Shown: positions 17,464 to 27,567, numbered from the stretch's first letter. The stretch is DNA of 64,000 bases from Stappia sp. ES.058 (GCF_900105595.1 NZ_LT629784.1:1054001-1118000); one strand, 5' to 3'. The notes: generated from the sequence alone by a model not told the origin. Made by a program: numbers and translations.

Positions 17464-18402
17464 ATGAGCACCAGCGATCCATTGGACACCCCGACCGTGA
17501 CAGATACGACAGAGGCTCAAAGCGCCAAGGTCGACACGCCCTTGCGACGCTTCCTGTCGGATTATTCCGACAGTCCGCTTGCGGTGGGAGCGGCGGTCGT
17601 CCTGTTCCTGATCATCCTGATCGCGATTTTCGCGCCCTGGATTTCGCCGCAGGACCCCTATGATCTCGCCGTCGTGTCGATTTTCAACGCGCGCCTGCCG
17701 CCGGGCAGTTTCGCGATGGACGGAACGCCGTTCCTGCTCGGCACGGACGGCGCCGGGCGCGATCTGCTGTCCGCGATCTTCTACGGATTGCGCATCTCGC
17801 TGTCCGTGGGCGTGGCGTCCGGCATCATCGCCATCATCGTCGGCATGAGTGTCGGGCTGGCGGCTGCCTATGCGGGCGGGCGCACCGAGAACCTGATCAT
17901 GCGCGTTGTCGACCTGCAGCTGTCGCTTCCCGCCGTGCTGATCGCGTTGATCCTGCTGGCGATCCTCGGCAAGGGCGTCGACAAGATCATCATCGCGCTG
18001 GTGGTGGCGCAATGGGCCTATTATGCGCGCACCGTGCGCGCCTCCGCGCTTGTGGAGCGCCGTCGCGAGTACGTCGAGGCGGCCGCGTGCCTGGGGCTCG
18101 GTCATGCCCGCATCATCTTCCGCCATATCCTGCCCAATTGTGTTGCGCCGCTGATCGTCGTCGGCACCGTGCAAACGGCCCATGCGATCGCGCTGGAAGC
18201 GACGCTGTCCTTCCTCGGCGTCGGCCTGCCGCCGACCGAACCATCGCTGGGGCTGCTGATCGCCAACGGTTTCGACTACATGTTGTCGGGCAAATACTGG
18301 ATCGCCGTCTTCCCCGGTGTTGCCCTCCTGATCACCATCGTTTCCATCAACATGGTCGGCGACCAGCTGCGCGATGTGTTGAACCCCCGACTGCAAAAGT
18401 GA
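17464..18402 (+). CDS. ABC transporter permease, DppC type
   Basis: A 312-residue permease with the DppC/OppC N-terminal tail (about 45 hydrophilic residues, then VGAAVVLFLIILIAIFAPWI), the extracytoplasmic FLLGTDGAGRDLLSAIFYGLR motif, and the EAA loop YVEAAACLGLGHARIIFRHIL. The C terminus INMVGDQLRDVLNPRLQK is typical. It pairs with the upstream DppB-type subunit and receives ATPases from the next two genes. The following ATPase starts 8 bp downstream. Confidence 0.9.
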   Translation: MSTSDPLDTPTVTDTTEAQSAKVDTPLRRFLSDYSDSPLAVGAAVVLFLIILIAIFAPWISPQDPYDLAVVSIFNARLPPGSFAMDGTPFLLGTDGAGRDLLSAIFYGLRISLSVGVASGIIAIIVGMSVGLAAAYAGGRTENLIMRVVDLQLSLPAVLIALILLAILGKGVDKIIIALVVAQWAYYARTVRASALVERRREYVEAAACLGLGHARIIFRHILPNCVAPLIVVGTVQTAHAIALEATLSFLGVGLPPTEPSLGLLIANGFDYMLSGKYWIAVFPGVALLITIVSINMVGDQLRDVLNPRLQK

Positions 18403-18409
18403 GGACGGA

Positions 18410-19411
18410 ATGAGCGAGCCACCCGTCCTGGAGGTCAAGGATCTCAAGACGCATTTTTTCACCAAGGCCGGCATTGCGCGCGCTGTCGACGGCGTGTCCT
18501 TCTCGCTGGCACGCGGAGAGGTGCTCGGCATCGTCGGTGAAAGCGGTTCCGGCAAGACCGTGACCGGTTTTTCGATGATGGGACTTGTCGATCCGCCCGG
18601 ACGTGTGGTCGACGGATCGATCCGTCTCGGCGGCGAGGAACTTGTCGGCAAATCGGAAAGCGCCTGGCGGTCCTTGCGCGGACGCAAGATCGCGATGATC
18701 TTCCAGGACCCGATGATGACCCTCAACCCGGTCCTGCGGGTCGATACGCAGATGATCGAGGCCATCCGCGCGCATGAACACGTATCGGAAGAGGCGGCCC
18801 GCGAGCGCGCCCGCGCGGCACTTGCCCGCGTCGGCATTCCCTCGCCGGATGAGCGTCTGGTCGCCTATCCGCACCAGTTCTCGGGCGGCATGCGACAGCG
18901 TGTGGCGATTGCCATTGCGCTCCTAAACGAGCCGGACGTGATCGTCGCCGACGAACCGACGACCGCGCTCGATGTCACCATCCAGGCGCAGATCCTCTAC
19001 GAGGTGCAAAAGCTTTGCGCCGATACCGGTCTCGCGATGATCTGGATCACCCATGACCTCGCGGTCGTCGGCGGCCTCGCGGATCGTGTTGCGGTGATGT
19101 ACGCCGGGCGTATCGTGGAGGAAGGACCGGTGGGCGAGGTGCTCGACGGTCCGCTTCATCCCTACACGCGCGGGCTGATCGGCTCGGTGCCGAGCCACAA
19201 TCGGCGGGGCCGGCGGCTGACCCAGATCCCCGGCATGGCGCCGTCGCTGCTGGCCCTGCCGCCGGGATGCAGCTTCGCCGCGCGCTGTCCGCGCGCCGAT
19301 GCCGCCTGTACGACGATGCCGGAGCTTGCGGCCGCGGACGGACACCGGGCGGTACGCTGTCACCATCCGCATCATGCGGACGAGCCGGCGATCGAAGGAG
19401 GCTCGGTATGA
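18410..19411 (+). CDS. ABC transporter ATP-binding protein, DppD/OppD type
   Basis: A 333-residue ATPase with Walker [10 protein letters not shown] near residue 43, signature [14 protein letters not shown], Walker [13 protein letters not shown] and switch His in ITHDLAVV. The C-terminal oligopeptide-transporter domain is present, with [12 protein letters not shown] and a Cys-rich motif ([15 protein letters not shown]) that in relatives binds an iron-sulfur cluster. It overlaps the next ATPase gene by 4 bases (ATGA), implying translational coupling. Confidence 0.9.
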   Translation: MSEPPVLEVKDLKTHFFTKAGIARAVDGVSFSLARGEVLGIVGESGSGKTVTGFSMMGLVDPPGRVVDGSIRLGGEELVGKSESAWRSLRGRKIAMIFQDPMMTLNPVLRVDTQMIEAIRAHEHVSEEAARERARAALARVGIPSPDERLVAYPHQFSGGMRQRVAIAIALLNEPDVIVADEPTTALDVTIQAQILYEVQKLCADTGLAMIWITHDLAVVGGLADRVAVMYAGRIVEEGPVGEVLDGPLHPYTRGLIGSVPSHNRRGRRLTQIPGMAPSLLALPPGCSFAARCPRADAACTTMPELAAADGHRAVRCHHPHHADEPAIEGGSV

Positions 19412-20406
19412 GCAAGCAGCCCCTGATGCGGCTTGAGGGCGTCTCCAAACGCTTTTCCAAGCGTCTGGATACCGCTGAAAAGATCGTCAACCTGTTGGGC
19501 GGCGACAGGCGGGAAGAGGTCGTGCATGCAGTCGACCGCGTCTCCATGGAAATCGCCGATGGCGAGGTTGTCGGCCTCGTCGGCGAAAGCGGCTGCGGCA
19601 AGTCCACGCTCGGGCGTGTTGTCGCCGGCGTGCATGGGGCGAGCGACGGCAAGGTCTACTGGCGTGGCAAGGATATCTCGACGCTGACCGGCGCCGAGCG
19701 CCGCGATGCCCTCTTGAAGATCCAGATGATCTTCCAGGATCCCATGTCCTCGCTCAACCCGCGCATGCGGGTGCGCGATATCGTTGGCGAGGCGCCGCGC
19801 GTCCATGGCCTGATTTCGGCCGGCGAGGTCGATGACTACGTCGACAAGATGCTGCTGCGCGTCGGTCTCGATCCGGACTTCCGGATGCGTTATCCGCATC
19901 AGTTTTCCGGCGGTCAGCGCCAGCGCGTCGGCATCGCCCGCGCGCTTGCCGTGGAGCCGGATTTCCTCGTGTGCGACGAAAGCATCGCCGCGCTCGACGT
20001 CTCCATCCAGGCGCAGGTGCTCAACCTGTTCATGGATCTGCGCGAAGAGCTGGGCCTGACCTATCTGTTCATCTCGCACGATCTGGGGGTCGTGGAGCAT
20101 CTCTCCGACCGGGTGGTGATCATGTATCTGGGCCGGGTGGTCGAGGTGTCGCCGACGGAAGACCTTTTCGCCGGGCCGAACCACCCATACGCGCAGGCAC
20201 TTCTGGATGAGGTTCCGCGCATTGACACGCGCAAGCGTGTCTTCCAGCCGATCAAGGGAGAGATTCCGTCGCCGATCAATCCGCCGCCGGGGTGTCACTT
20301 CCATCCACGCTGCCCGCGGGCATTTGCGCGTTGTCGCGAGGAAGCTCCGGCGCTGCGCGAGATCGCGCCGGGACGCCTCTCCGCCTGCCATTTGAACGAC
20401 GGATAG
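19408..20406 (+). CDS. ABC transporter ATP-binding protein, DppF/OppF type
   Basis: A 332-residue ATPase with Walker [13 protein letters not shown], signature [15 protein letters not shown], Walker B LVCDESIAALD (Ser-Ile in place of the usual Pro-Val) and FISHDLGVVEH. The C-terminal OppF domain has HPYAQALLDEVP and GCHFHPRCPRAFARC. The ATG at 19408 overlaps the preceding stop and has AGGAGG upstream; the frame is open further 5' only by chance. It completes the heterodimeric ATPase of this importer. Confidence 0.9.
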   Translation: MSKQPLMRLEGVSKRFSKRLDTAEKIVNLLGGDRREEVVHAVDRVSMEIADGEVVGLVGESGCGKSTLGRVVAGVHGASDGKVYWRGKDISTLTGAERRDALLKIQMIFQDPMSSLNPRMRVRDIVGEAPRVHGLISAGEVDDYVDKMLLRVGLDPDFRMRYPHQFSGGQRQRVGIARALAVEPDFLVCDESIAALDVSIQAQVLNLFMDLREELGLTYLFISHDLGVVEHLSDRVVIMYLGRVVEVSPTEDLFAGPNHPYAQALLDEVPRIDTRKRVFQPIKGEIPSPINPPPGCHFHPRCPRAFARCREEAPALREIAPGRLSACHLNDG

Positions 20407-20412
20407 CGGGTT

Positions 20413-21279
20413 ATGGCAGACGGCAGGCCCGCCGATGGCACGATGATCGAGGTCCGCCGGCCGGCGCGTGTGCTGGCGCCGCTTGTGCTCGACAGCCCGC
20501 ATTCGGGGACGGTTTATCCGCCGGACTTCGATCCGCTCCAGCCGCCATCGCGCTACCGTCGCGCGGAGGACATGTATGTCGATGAGCTGTTCGGCGCCGC
20601 ACCCGATCTCGGACTGCCGTTGCTCGCGGCCCGCTTCGGGCGGATCTATTGCGATGTGAACCGGGCCTTCGACGACCTGTCTCCCGAAACGTTGGCCGAC
20701 GGTGACGGTCTGGTGCTTGCGCCAAGCGCAAAGGCCCGGCTCGGCAAGGGTGTCGTGTGGACCGCGACGCCTCCGGACGGCGCGCCGTTGCTGGCCTCGC
20801 CGCTGGCGCGTTCCGACTATGAGGCGCGCCTTTCGCGTTGCTGGCGGCCCTATCACGCAAGCCTTGCTGCGCTCTTGAAGGAGACCCGCGGGGCGGGGCG
20901 GGGCGTCTATCATCTCGATCTGCATTCCATGCAGCCGGTTGCAAACGCCATGCATGAAGACACAACGGGCGGCTTGCGACCCGACATTGTCCTGTCGGAC
21001 CGCGAGGGCCAAAGCTGCGAGCCCGGCTTCATCGAGGCTGCCAAGCGGATTCTGGGCCGTCTCGGTTTTTCCGTCGCGATCAACGATCCCTTCAAGGGGG
21101 CGGAGATCCTGGCCCGGCACGGAGACCCAGAGAATGGTGTCCACAGTCTGCAGGTCGAGGTCAACCGCGCGCTCTACATGAACGTCGAAACCTATGAAAA
21201 GACAGCGGATTTCTCGGACACTCAGCAGCGGCTGAGCGTGTTTCTGCGCGACCTGCGCGATTGGGTCGCGGCAAGATAG
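20413..21279 (+). CDS. N-formylglutamate amidohydrolase family protein
   Basis: A 288-residue hydrolase of the HutG/FGase family. Recognisable segments are LDSPHSGTVYPPDF near residues 30-43, RFGRIYCDVNRAFDDL, YHLDLHSMQPVANAMH with the DLHS metal motif, and the C-terminal LQVEVNRALYMN. It hydrolyses an N-formyl or similar N-acyl group from glutamate-like amino acids. It starts 6 bp after the last ATPase gene, so it belongs to the importer operon. No hut genes are nearby, which argues for processing of the imported ligand rather than histidine degradation. Confidence 0.85.
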   Translation: MADGRPADGTMIEVRRPARVLAPLVLDSPHSGTVYPPDFDPLQPPSRYRRAEDMYVDELFGAAPDLGLPLLAARFGRIYCDVNRAFDDLSPETLADGDGLVLAPSAKARLGKGVVWTATPPDGAPLLASPLARSDYEARLSRCWRPYHASLAALLKETRGAGRGVYHLDLHSMQPVANAMHEDTTGGLRPDIVLSDREGQSCEPGFIEAAKRILGRLGFSVAINDPFKGAEILARHGDPENGVHSLQVEVNRALYMNVETYEKTADFSDTQQRLSVFLRDLRDWVAAR

Positions 21280-21392
21280 CCCCGCCTTCGCTGCGGTGAG
21301 CAGTTGAAATCTGGGTCCGGACAGGGCACGAGAGCGCAAGCTCTTCCCGCGCGCCTCGTCCGCGCGCTTGTCCCAGGATCACGGAAACGCTC

Positions 21393-22637
21393 ATGAACAC
21401 CGGTCTGTCTCGCCCCAAGGACCAGATCCGCTGGTTGCTGCTTGAGGGCATCAGCCCGTCCGCGACCACCGTACTGGCCGCGTCCGGCTACACCAATGTC
21501 CAGCGCCACAAGACGGCACTCGACAAGGAGGCCCTGAAGGAGGCGCTTCAAGGCGTCCATATTCTCGGTATTCGCTCGCGCACCCAGGTCGATGCGGAGA
21601 TCCTGGAAGCGGCGCAGACCCTTGTCGCCGTGGGGTGTTTCTCCGTCGGCACAAATCAGGTCGATCTGGTGAGCGCGAATCGGCGCGGCATCACGGTCTT
21701 CAACGCACCGTTTTCCAACACGCGCAGCGTTGCGGAATTGACCGTGGCGGAAATCGTCATGCTGGTGCGCGGCACATTCCAGAAGTCGATGGCCGCGCAC
21801 AATGGCCGGTGGTTGAAAAGCGCGGCCGGCAGCAACGAAGTGCGCGGCAAGACGCTCGGCATCGTCGGCTACGGCAACATCGGCTCGCAGCTCTCAATGC
21901 TGGCCGAGGCGATGGGCATGCGGGTGATCTATTTCGATCAGACCGACAAGCTGCGTCACGGCAATGTCGAACCGACAGCGACGCTGAACGACCTGTTGGC
22001 GGTCTCGGACGTGGTCTCCCTCCATCTGCCGCAGACGCCGGAAACACGCGGCATGATCGGCCGCGCCGAAATCGCCGCCATGAAAAAGGGCGCCTATCTG
22101 ATCAACAACGCGCGCGGCACCGTGCTTGATATCGACGCGCTGGCCGATGCGCTGAAATCGGGGCATCTCGCCGGCGCTGCGGTCGATGTTTTCCCGAGCG
22201 AGCCGAAGTCGAACGACGAGGAGTTCGTCTCGCCGCTGCGCGGTTTGGACAATGTGATCCTGACGCCGCATGTCGGCGGATCGACGGAAGAGGCGCAAGA
22301 ACGCATCGGCGAGGAAGTCGCCCGCCGGCTGGTGGAATATTCCGACGTCGGCTCGACCATCGGTGCTGTGAACTTCCCCCAGGTGCAGCTGCCCAAGGGG
22401 ACCGAGAACACCCGCTTCATCCAGGTCCAGCGCAATGCGCCCGGCGAACTCGGCAAGCTCAACGACCTCTTCGCCAGATGGAAGGTCAACATCGCCGCGC
22501 AGCATTATCAAACCGATGGCGAAGTCGGTTACGTCGTGCTCGATGCCGACGGGCCGGTCGACAACGCGGTGACCCTGCTTGAGGAAATCCGCAAGCTCTC
22601 GGGCACGATCCGCGCGCGGCTTCTCAACCGGGTGTAG
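21393..22637 (+). CDS. serA: D-3-phosphoglycerate dehydrogenase with ACT domain
   Basis: A 414-residue enzyme of the E. coli SerA size class. The catalytic domain gives GIRSRTQVDAEIL and GCFSVGTNQVDL, the NAD site is GIVGYGNIGSQL, followed by NNARGTVLDIDAL (catalytic Arg) and TPHVGGSTEEAQERIG (catalytic His). A C-terminal ACT domain starts near residue 340 (RFIQVQRNAPGELGKLNDLF), the serine-binding regulatory domain. It oxidises 3-phosphoglycerate, the first committed step of serine synthesis. It stands alone, 113 bp after the importer operon, without serB or serC nearby. Confidence 0.92.
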   Translation: MNTGLSRPKDQIRWLLLEGISPSATTVLAASGYTNVQRHKTALDKEALKEALQGVHILGIRSRTQVDAEILEAAQTLVAVGCFSVGTNQVDLVSANRRGITVFNAPFSNTRSVAELTVAEIVMLVRGTFQKSMAAHNGRWLKSAAGSNEVRGKTLGIVGYGNIGSQLSMLAEAMGMRVIYFDQTDKLRHGNVEPTATLNDLLAVSDVVSLHLPQTPETRGMIGRAEIAAMKKGAYLINNARGTVLDIDALADALKSGHLAGAAVDVFPSEPKSNDEEFVSPLRGLDNVILTPHVGGSTEEAQERIGEEVARRLVEYSDVGSTIGAVNFPQVQLPKGTENTRFIQVQRNAPGELGKLNDLFARWKVNIAAQHYQTDGEVGYVVLDADGPVDNAVTLLEEIRKLSGTIRARLLNRV

Positions 22638-22731
22638 GGCGCAAGCGAGCGGGCTCTTGACCGCATTCGCCGTCGCCCCATCCTGACGTTTCGAAATCAC
22701 GCCCCCGGGGCGGCTCAAGGAGACGGTCGCG

Positions 22732-23412
22732 ATGGATCTCAATGCGGAATTCGAACGGCCTGCCGCCGTGCATGCGGGCGAGCTGGAATGGCGGGCGTCG
22801 CCGATGCCCGGCGTCAGCCGGCGCATGCTCGACCGCATCGGCGACGAGGTCGCCCGCGCCACCTCCATCGTGCGCTACGATGCGGAAAGCGCCTTTTCCG
22901 CGCATACCCATGGCGGTGGCGAGGAGTTCTTCGTGCTGGAAGGGGTGTTTCAGGACGAGCACGGCGATTATCCGGCCGGCACTTATGTGCGCAATCCGCC
23001 GGGATCGAGCCATACGCCCGCCTCCAGGGACGGCTGCGTCATCTTCGTCAAGCTCTGGCAGTTCGACCCCGCCGACCGGAGCCATGTGATCGTCGACACC
23101 AGCAAGGCCTCACCGGTCCCGCATCGCGACCGGCCCGGTGTCTCCGTCCTGCCGCTGTTTGCCGATGGCCGCGAGGACGTGCGCCTGGAATTCTGGGAGC
23201 CGAATGCGCACGTCGATCTCGCGGTCGAAGGCGGCGCGGAACTCCTCGTGCTTGCAGGCAGCCTGCGTCACGGCGACGAGGTCTTTGGCCGGGACGGGTG
23301 GCTCCGCCTGCCGGTGGGCGCAAGGCTCGATGCAACGGCCGGCGCGCAAGGCGCGCGCGTCTTCGTCAAGACCGGCCACCTGCGCGACGTCCGCGCGCCC
23401 GCGACCGGCTGA
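22732..23412 (+). CDS. ChrR-like cupin-domain protein
   Basis: A 226-residue cytoplasmic protein with a tandem cupin layout. The first cupin has the metal motif [16 protein letters not shown] and the second-motif [11 protein letters not shown]; the second cupin (residues about 125-215) is degenerate and lacks the histidines. This resembles the C-terminal cupin half of the anti-sigma factor ChrR but without its N-terminal zinc anti-sigma domain. ATG 22732 follows AAGGAGA. It is convergent with yceI. The function is unknown; a small dioxygenase or a ligand-binding role is possible. Confidence 0.75.
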   Translation: MDLNAEFERPAAVHAGELEWRASPMPGVSRRMLDRIGDEVARATSIVRYDAESAFSAHTHGGGEEFFVLEGVFQDEHGDYPAGTYVRNPPGSSHTPASRDGCVIFVKLWQFDPADRSHVIVDTSKASPVPHRDRPGVSVLPLFADGREDVRLEFWEPNAHVDLAVEGGAELLVLAGSLRHGDEVFGRDGWLRLPVGARLDATAGAQGARVFVKTGHLRDVRAPATG

Positions 23413-23426
23413 GCGCCTTTTACGCC

Positions 23427-24020
23427 CTACTGCCGGATTGCTTCCAGATCGATGCGGATCGGCACCTCATCGCCGACCAGCCCGTTTTCCACCGCATAGG
23501 TCATACCGAACTCGGACCGCTTCAGCGTGGTTCGCGCGCTGATGCCGACCACAAAGGTGTCGCCGAAGGGGTAGGGTCCGACCTTGTTCAAGGTGACGTC
23601 GAGCGTCACCGGGCGGGTCACGCCGCGAATCGTGAGATCTCCGGTCACCGTGCCGCTGCGCGGTGTCTCTTCCGCGTTTGAGGTCATCACGAAGGTGATG
23701 TCGGGATGCGTTTCGGCTGAAAGAAAGTCGTCTGAGCGCAAATGCTCGTCGCGGCGCTCGTGATTGGAAAACACGCTGCCGGCGGGAATGGTGACCGAAA
23801 GATCGGAAAGCGCGCGCGTGTCCTCGTCGAAGGTGAAGGAGCCTTTGCCTTTGAGGAACATGCCCCAGGTCGGCGCGTAACCGATGTGCTCGGCATTGAA
23901 AACAATGGAAAAATGGGCCGGATCGATTTTGAAGTCGCGCGGCTCGGCGGCCGCCGGTGACGCGAATGAGACGCCGAGCGCAACAAGACCCGACAGTGCT
24001 GTAAGTGTGAGACGACGCAT
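23427..24020 (-). CDS. YceI-family periplasmic protein
   Basis: A 197-residue secreted protein with a Sec signal peptide (about residues 1-25, ending ASPAAA). The mature part has the YceI lipocalin-like pattern: FKIDPAHFSIVFNAEHIGY, FKGKGSFTFDEDTRALSDLSV, SNHERRDEHLRSDDFLSAETHPDITFVM, TGDLTIRGVTRPVTLDV and a C-terminal IRIDLEAIRQ. Family members bind isoprenoid-type lipids in the periplasm and are linked to acid or stress adaptation. The ATG at 24020 is preceded by GGAGGACAG. Confidence 0.88.
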   Translation of the reverse strand: MRRLTLTALSGLVALGVSFASPAAAEPRDFKIDPAHFSIVFNAEHIGYAPTWGMFLKGKGSFTFDEDTRALSDLSVTIPAGSVFSNHERRDEHLRSDDFLSAETHPDITFVMTSNAEETPRSGTVTGDLTIRGVTRPVTLDVTLNKVGPYPFGDTFVVGISARTTLKRSEFGMTYAVENGLVGDEVPIRIDLEAIRQ

Positions 24021-24128
24021 TCTGTCCTCCCTGTGGTGTGACGCGGCCCCCTGCCGTTGTCGGCGAAAAGCCGCATGAACCATCATATAGGAGCCATGGC
24101 GCCGTCTGGGGAGGGGGCAGCCGGTCTG

Positions 24129-25049
24129 TCAGTCGTTCCAGAGCCAGGCGGCGCCGCGCACGCCGGAGCTGTCGCCGTGTTTCGCCTTTCGGATCGGAAC
24201 GGAATACTGGTCGGAGAAGATATAGGGGGCCATCAGGTCGGGAAGGCGTAAATAGAGTTCGTCCACATTCGACATGCCGCCGCCCAGCACGAAGACATCC
24301 GGGTCCAGGATATTCGCGACCATCGCCATCGCCCGGGCCAGCCGCGAGATGTAGCGCTCCAGCGCGGCCTTTGCCTCTTGCTCTCCGGCGCGGGCGCGGG
24401 CGACGATTTCATGCCCGGTCGCCGCGGTGCCGGTCACGCGCTCATAGTCCCACTGAAACCCGGTGCCGGAGCACATCCGGTCGATGGTTCCGCGATGGCC
24501 GGTCCAGCAATCGGGACCGGGAAATTCGTCCTCCGTCATCCAGGGCACGGGAATGTTGCCCCATTCCCCGCCGATGCCGTTGGCGCCGCGATGGGCCACC
24601 CCGTCGATGGCGATGCCCGAGCCGCATCCGGTCCCGACGATGATCGCATGCACGATATGCCGGCCGGCGCCCGCGCCGTCCGTTGCTTCCGAAACGGCCA
24701 GGCAGTTGGCGTCGTTTTGAATGCGCACCGGCCGGCCGAGGGTGGCTTCGAGGTCGCGGTCGAGCGGTTGTCCGTTCATCCAGGTGGAATTGGCGTTCTT
24801 GACGAGCCCGGTCGCCGGCGACAGCGATCCCGGGATGCCGAGCCCTACGCTGCCGGTCTCGCCGGTTGCGGCTTCGGCTGCCTCCACCAGGGCGGCGACC
24901 GCACCGATACAGCCATGATAGTCGTCACGCGGTGTGGTGACCCGCTGGCGAAAGCGCTCCGTGCCCGCGCCGTCGAGGGCGATGGCCTCCATCTTGGTGC
25001 CGCCCCAGTCGATCCCGATCCTGAGCCGGCGCGAAGTCTCCTGCATCAT
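24129..25049 (-). CDS. ROK-family sugar kinase with altered zinc motif
   Basis: A 306-residue ROK kinase. The ATP site is IGIDWGGTKMEAIALDG; the catalytic DNDANCLA-type loop reads IQNDANCLAVSEA and the glycine-rich GTGCGSGIAIDG follows. The ROK zinc motif, normally CxCGxxGC, is altered: Cys181 remains in DCWTGHRGTIDRMC but the second and third cysteines are Thr183 and Thr188. It would phosphorylate fructose, mannose, glucose or an amino sugar. Its start overlaps the stop of the upstream fused ATPase gene by 4 bases, so it is the last gene of the importer operon and suggests a sugar-containing ligand. Confidence 0.85.
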   Translation of the reverse strand: MMQETSRRLRIGIDWGGTKMEAIALDGAGTERFRQRVTTPRDDYHGCIGAVAALVEAAEAATGETGSVGLGIPGSLSPATGLVKNANSTWMNGQPLDRDLEATLGRPVRIQNDANCLAVSEATDGAGAGRHIVHAIIVGTGCGSGIAIDGVAHRGANGIGGEWGNIPVPWMTEDEFPGPDCWTGHRGTIDRMCSGTGFQWDYERVTGTAATGHEIVARARAGEQEAKAALERYISRLARAMAMVANILDPDVFVLGGGMSNVDELYLRLPDLMAPYIFSDQYSVPIRKAKHGDSSGVRGAAWLWND

Positions 25050-26704
25050 GGTGTCTGCTCGTCTTCCTGTTGCTCGGCGTCCCTCGCCCTGCGTGCAGCC
25101 AGTGCCGTCTTGAGGTCGGGGGCTGCGGCAACCAGCATGCGCGTATAGGGGTGTCGGGGATGGTCGAAGACGCGCGCCGTGCGCCCGCGCTCCACAATCT
25201 TTCCGCCGTTCATCACCATCACCTCGTCGGTGATCGCACGCACCACGCTCAAATCATGCGAGATGAAGAGATAGGCGAGGCCGAGCCTGGCGCGCAAGCC
25301 GGCCAGCAGGTCGAGGACCTGCGCGCGGATCGAGACATCGAGCGCGGAGACCGGCTCGTCGGCGATGATCAGGCGCGGTCGTGTGACGAGTGCACGGGCG
25401 ATGGCGATGCGTTGGCGTTGCCCGCCGGAAAACTCGTGCGGGTATTTCCCGGCGTCATCGGGCGAAAGCCCCACCTCGCTCAGGGCTTGCATGACGCGGT
25501 CGCGCTTTTCATTCGCCCCGATTTCTCCGCGCAACAGATGCAGCGGTTCCGCCACCACCCGGCCGATGCGATGGCGCGGATTGAAACTGCCGTAGGGGTC
25601 CTGAAACACCACCTGCACGGCGCGGTGCACGGCCTCGCGGGCATCGCCGCGCGCGGAAAACGGATCGCGTCCCAGGATCGTCAGCGTGCCGCTGTCCGGG
25701 GCCTCGAGCGCCAGCAGGCTGCGCGCCAGCGTGGACTTGCCACAACCCGATTCCCCGACGAGGCCGATGCTCTGGCCGGCGCGAATGTCAAAGCTCACGC
25801 CCTTGACGGCGGTCAGCCGGCGCGGCTTTTCGAAGAAGCGTTTGCGCGGCTGCGGGTAGCTGCGAACGATGTCGCGAACGCTCAGGAGCAATTCGTCGGA
25901 GGCAGCCCGGCCCGGACGGATCGGCCGCCGGGCACGGATCGGCACATGGTTGGACGCGGCCATCAGCGCCCTGGAATAGGGATGCGTGAGATTGGCGAAG
26001 AGTGGCCCGGTCTGTCCCGCTTCCACGATTTCGCCGTCGCGCATGATCGCGACACGCTCCGCCATCTGCGCCACCACGGCGAGATCGTGGCTGATCAGCA
26101 GGCAGCCCATGCGGTTTTCGTCGACGATCTCCTGGATCAGCGCGAGGATCTGCGCCTGGATGGTGACATCGAGTGCGGTCGTCGGTTCGTCCGCGATCAA
26201 GAGGTCGGGGCGGCAGGCGATCGCCATCGCGATCACCACGCGCTGGCGTTGTCCCCCGGAGAGCTGATGCGGATAGCGCTCACCGGTGACGCGCGCGCGC
26301 GTCAGGCCCACCCGGTCGAGTAGGTCCGCCGCGCGTTCCGCCGCAACCGCACGGGACGTGCGCATATGCCAGAGAACCCCTTCGGCGATCTGGTCGCCAA
26401 TCGTCTTGACCGGGTTCAGCGCGGTCATCGGCTCCTGGAACACCATGCCGATGCGCCGGCCGCGCAAGCGGCACATCTCGGCTTCGCGCATCTGCAGAAG
26501 GTCGCGACCGTCGAGCAGAAGGCGTCCATCGGGCTCTGCGCCATGAGGCAGAAGGCCCATTGCGGCCAGCGCCGTCATCGATTTTCCGGAACCGCTTTCG
26601 CCGACGAGGCCAAGCGTCTCGCCGGCACGGATGTCGAAGCTGACGCCTTTCAGGATCTGTTTTCCGTGAATGCCGACCGTGAGGTCCCGCGCCTGAAACA
26701 GCAT
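25046..26704 (-). CDS. Fused peptide-type ABC ATPase (DppD-DppF fusion)
   Basis: A 552-residue double ATPase like GsiA/YejF. The first half has Walker [13 protein letters not shown] near residue 36, signature [14 protein letters not shown], Walker [13 protein letters not shown]; the second half has [12 protein letters not shown] near residue 313, [15 protein letters not shown] and [12 protein letters not shown]. Each half ends with a shortened oligopeptide-transporter C-terminal domain ([22 protein letters not shown]). It energises the two permeases encoded immediately upstream (2 and 860 bp away), and is coupled by a 4-bp overlap to the ROK kinase gene. Confidence 0.92.
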   Translation of the reverse strand: MLFQARDLTVGIHGKQILKGVSFDIRAGETLGLVGESGSGKSMTALAAMGLLPHGAEPDGRLLLDGRDLLQMREAEMCRLRGRRIGMVFQEPMTALNPVKTIGDQIAEGVLWHMRTSRAVAAERAADLLDRVGLTRARVTGERYPHQLSGGQRQRVVIAMAIACRPDLLIADEPTTALDVTIQAQILALIQEIVDENRMGCLLISHDLAVVAQMAERVAIMRDGEIVEAGQTGPLFANLTHPYSRALMAASNHVPIRARRPIRPGRAASDELLLSVRDIVRSYPQPRKRFFEKPRRLTAVKGVSFDIRAGQSIGLVGESGCGKSTLARSLLALEAPDSGTLTILGRDPFSARGDAREAVHRAVQVVFQDPYGSFNPRHRIGRVVAEPLHLLRGEIGANEKRDRVMQALSEVGLSPDDAGKYPHEFSGGQRQRIAIARALVTRPRLIIADEPVSALDVSIRAQVLDLLAGLRARLGLAYLFISHDLSVVRAITDEVMVMNGGKIVERGRTARVFDHPRHPYTRMLVAAAPDLKTALAARRARDAEQQEDEQTP

Positions 26705-26705
26705 C

Positions 26706-27563
26706 TCAGTTCACCCGCCGTTTCAGCCGCGGATCCAGCAGGTCGCGCAAACCGTCCCCGAGCAGGTTGAGCCCGATCACGGTGACGACGATCGCGAGCC
26801 CCGGATAGAGCGCAAGAGTCGGCGCCAGCATCATCATCGTCTGCGCCTCGTTCAGCATCCGTCCCCAGGAGGCCAGCGGCGGCTGCGCGCCAAGGCCGAC
26901 ATAGGACAGCCCGGCTTCGGCCAGGATGCCGAGCGAGAACTGGATGGTGCCCTGCACGATCAGGAGGTTGGCGATATTGGGCAGGATGTGTTCGACGATA
27001 ATACGGATCTCGCCCTTGCCCGACACCCGAGCCGCCAGCACGAACTCGCGCGACTTGGTGGCGAGCGCGCCGCCGCGCGCCACCCGGGCGAAAACGGGAA
27101 TGTTGAAGATGCCGATGGCGATGATCGCATTCACCGCGCCGGCGCCGAACAACGCGGTGATCATGACAGCCGACAGAAGTGCGGGAAAGGCAAAGACGAG
27201 ATCGTTGAAGCGCATCAGTGCCTCGTCGAGCCAGCCGCCACGTGCGGCGGCGATCAATCCGAGGGGCACGCCGAGGCATACGCCGATCCCCACCGCCACC
27301 AGCGCTACGGCGATGGATGTGCGCGCGCCGACCATCAGCATCGACAGCATGTCGCGGCCGTATTGATCCGTGCCGAGCGGATGCGCCAGGGACGATCCCT
27401 TCAGCCGGTCGGCGACGGAGAGCGCGTCGATCGCATAGGGGGTCCACACCAGCGAGACGAGGGCCGCCACCAGCACCAGCGTGACGATGGCGCCGCCGGC
27501 GAGCAGCGTGCGGTGGCGCAAAAGCAGAAAGACCAGTGGCAGGGCGGGCGGGGTCTGGCTCAC
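26706..27563 (-). CDS. ABC transporter permease, DppC type
   Basis: A 285-residue permease with the DppC pattern: an N-terminal membrane segment (GGAIVTLVLVAALVSLVW), the periplasmic HPLGTDQYGRDMLSMLMVGAR motif and the EAA loop REFVLAARVSGKGEIRIIVEH. The C terminus is LNLLGDGLRDLLDPRLKRR. It pairs with the DppB-type subunit starting at 28512, whose stop is 5 bp upstream. The binding protein expected at the head of this operon is missing from its normal place. Confidence 0.9.
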   Translation of the reverse strand: MSQTPPALPLVFLLLRHRTLLAGGAIVTLVLVAALVSLVWTPYAIDALSVADRLKGSSLAHPLGTDQYGRDMLSMLMVGARTSIAVALVAVGIGVCLGVPLGLIAAARGGWLDEALMRFNDLVFAFPALLSAVMITALFGAGAVNAIIAIGIFNIPVFARVARGGALATKSREFVLAARVSGKGEIRIIVEHILPNIANLLIVQGTIQFSLGILAEAGLSYVGLGAQPPLASWGRMLNEAQTMMMLAPTLALYPGLAIVVTVIGLNLLGDGLRDLLDPRLKRRVN

Positions 27564-27567
27564 GGGT

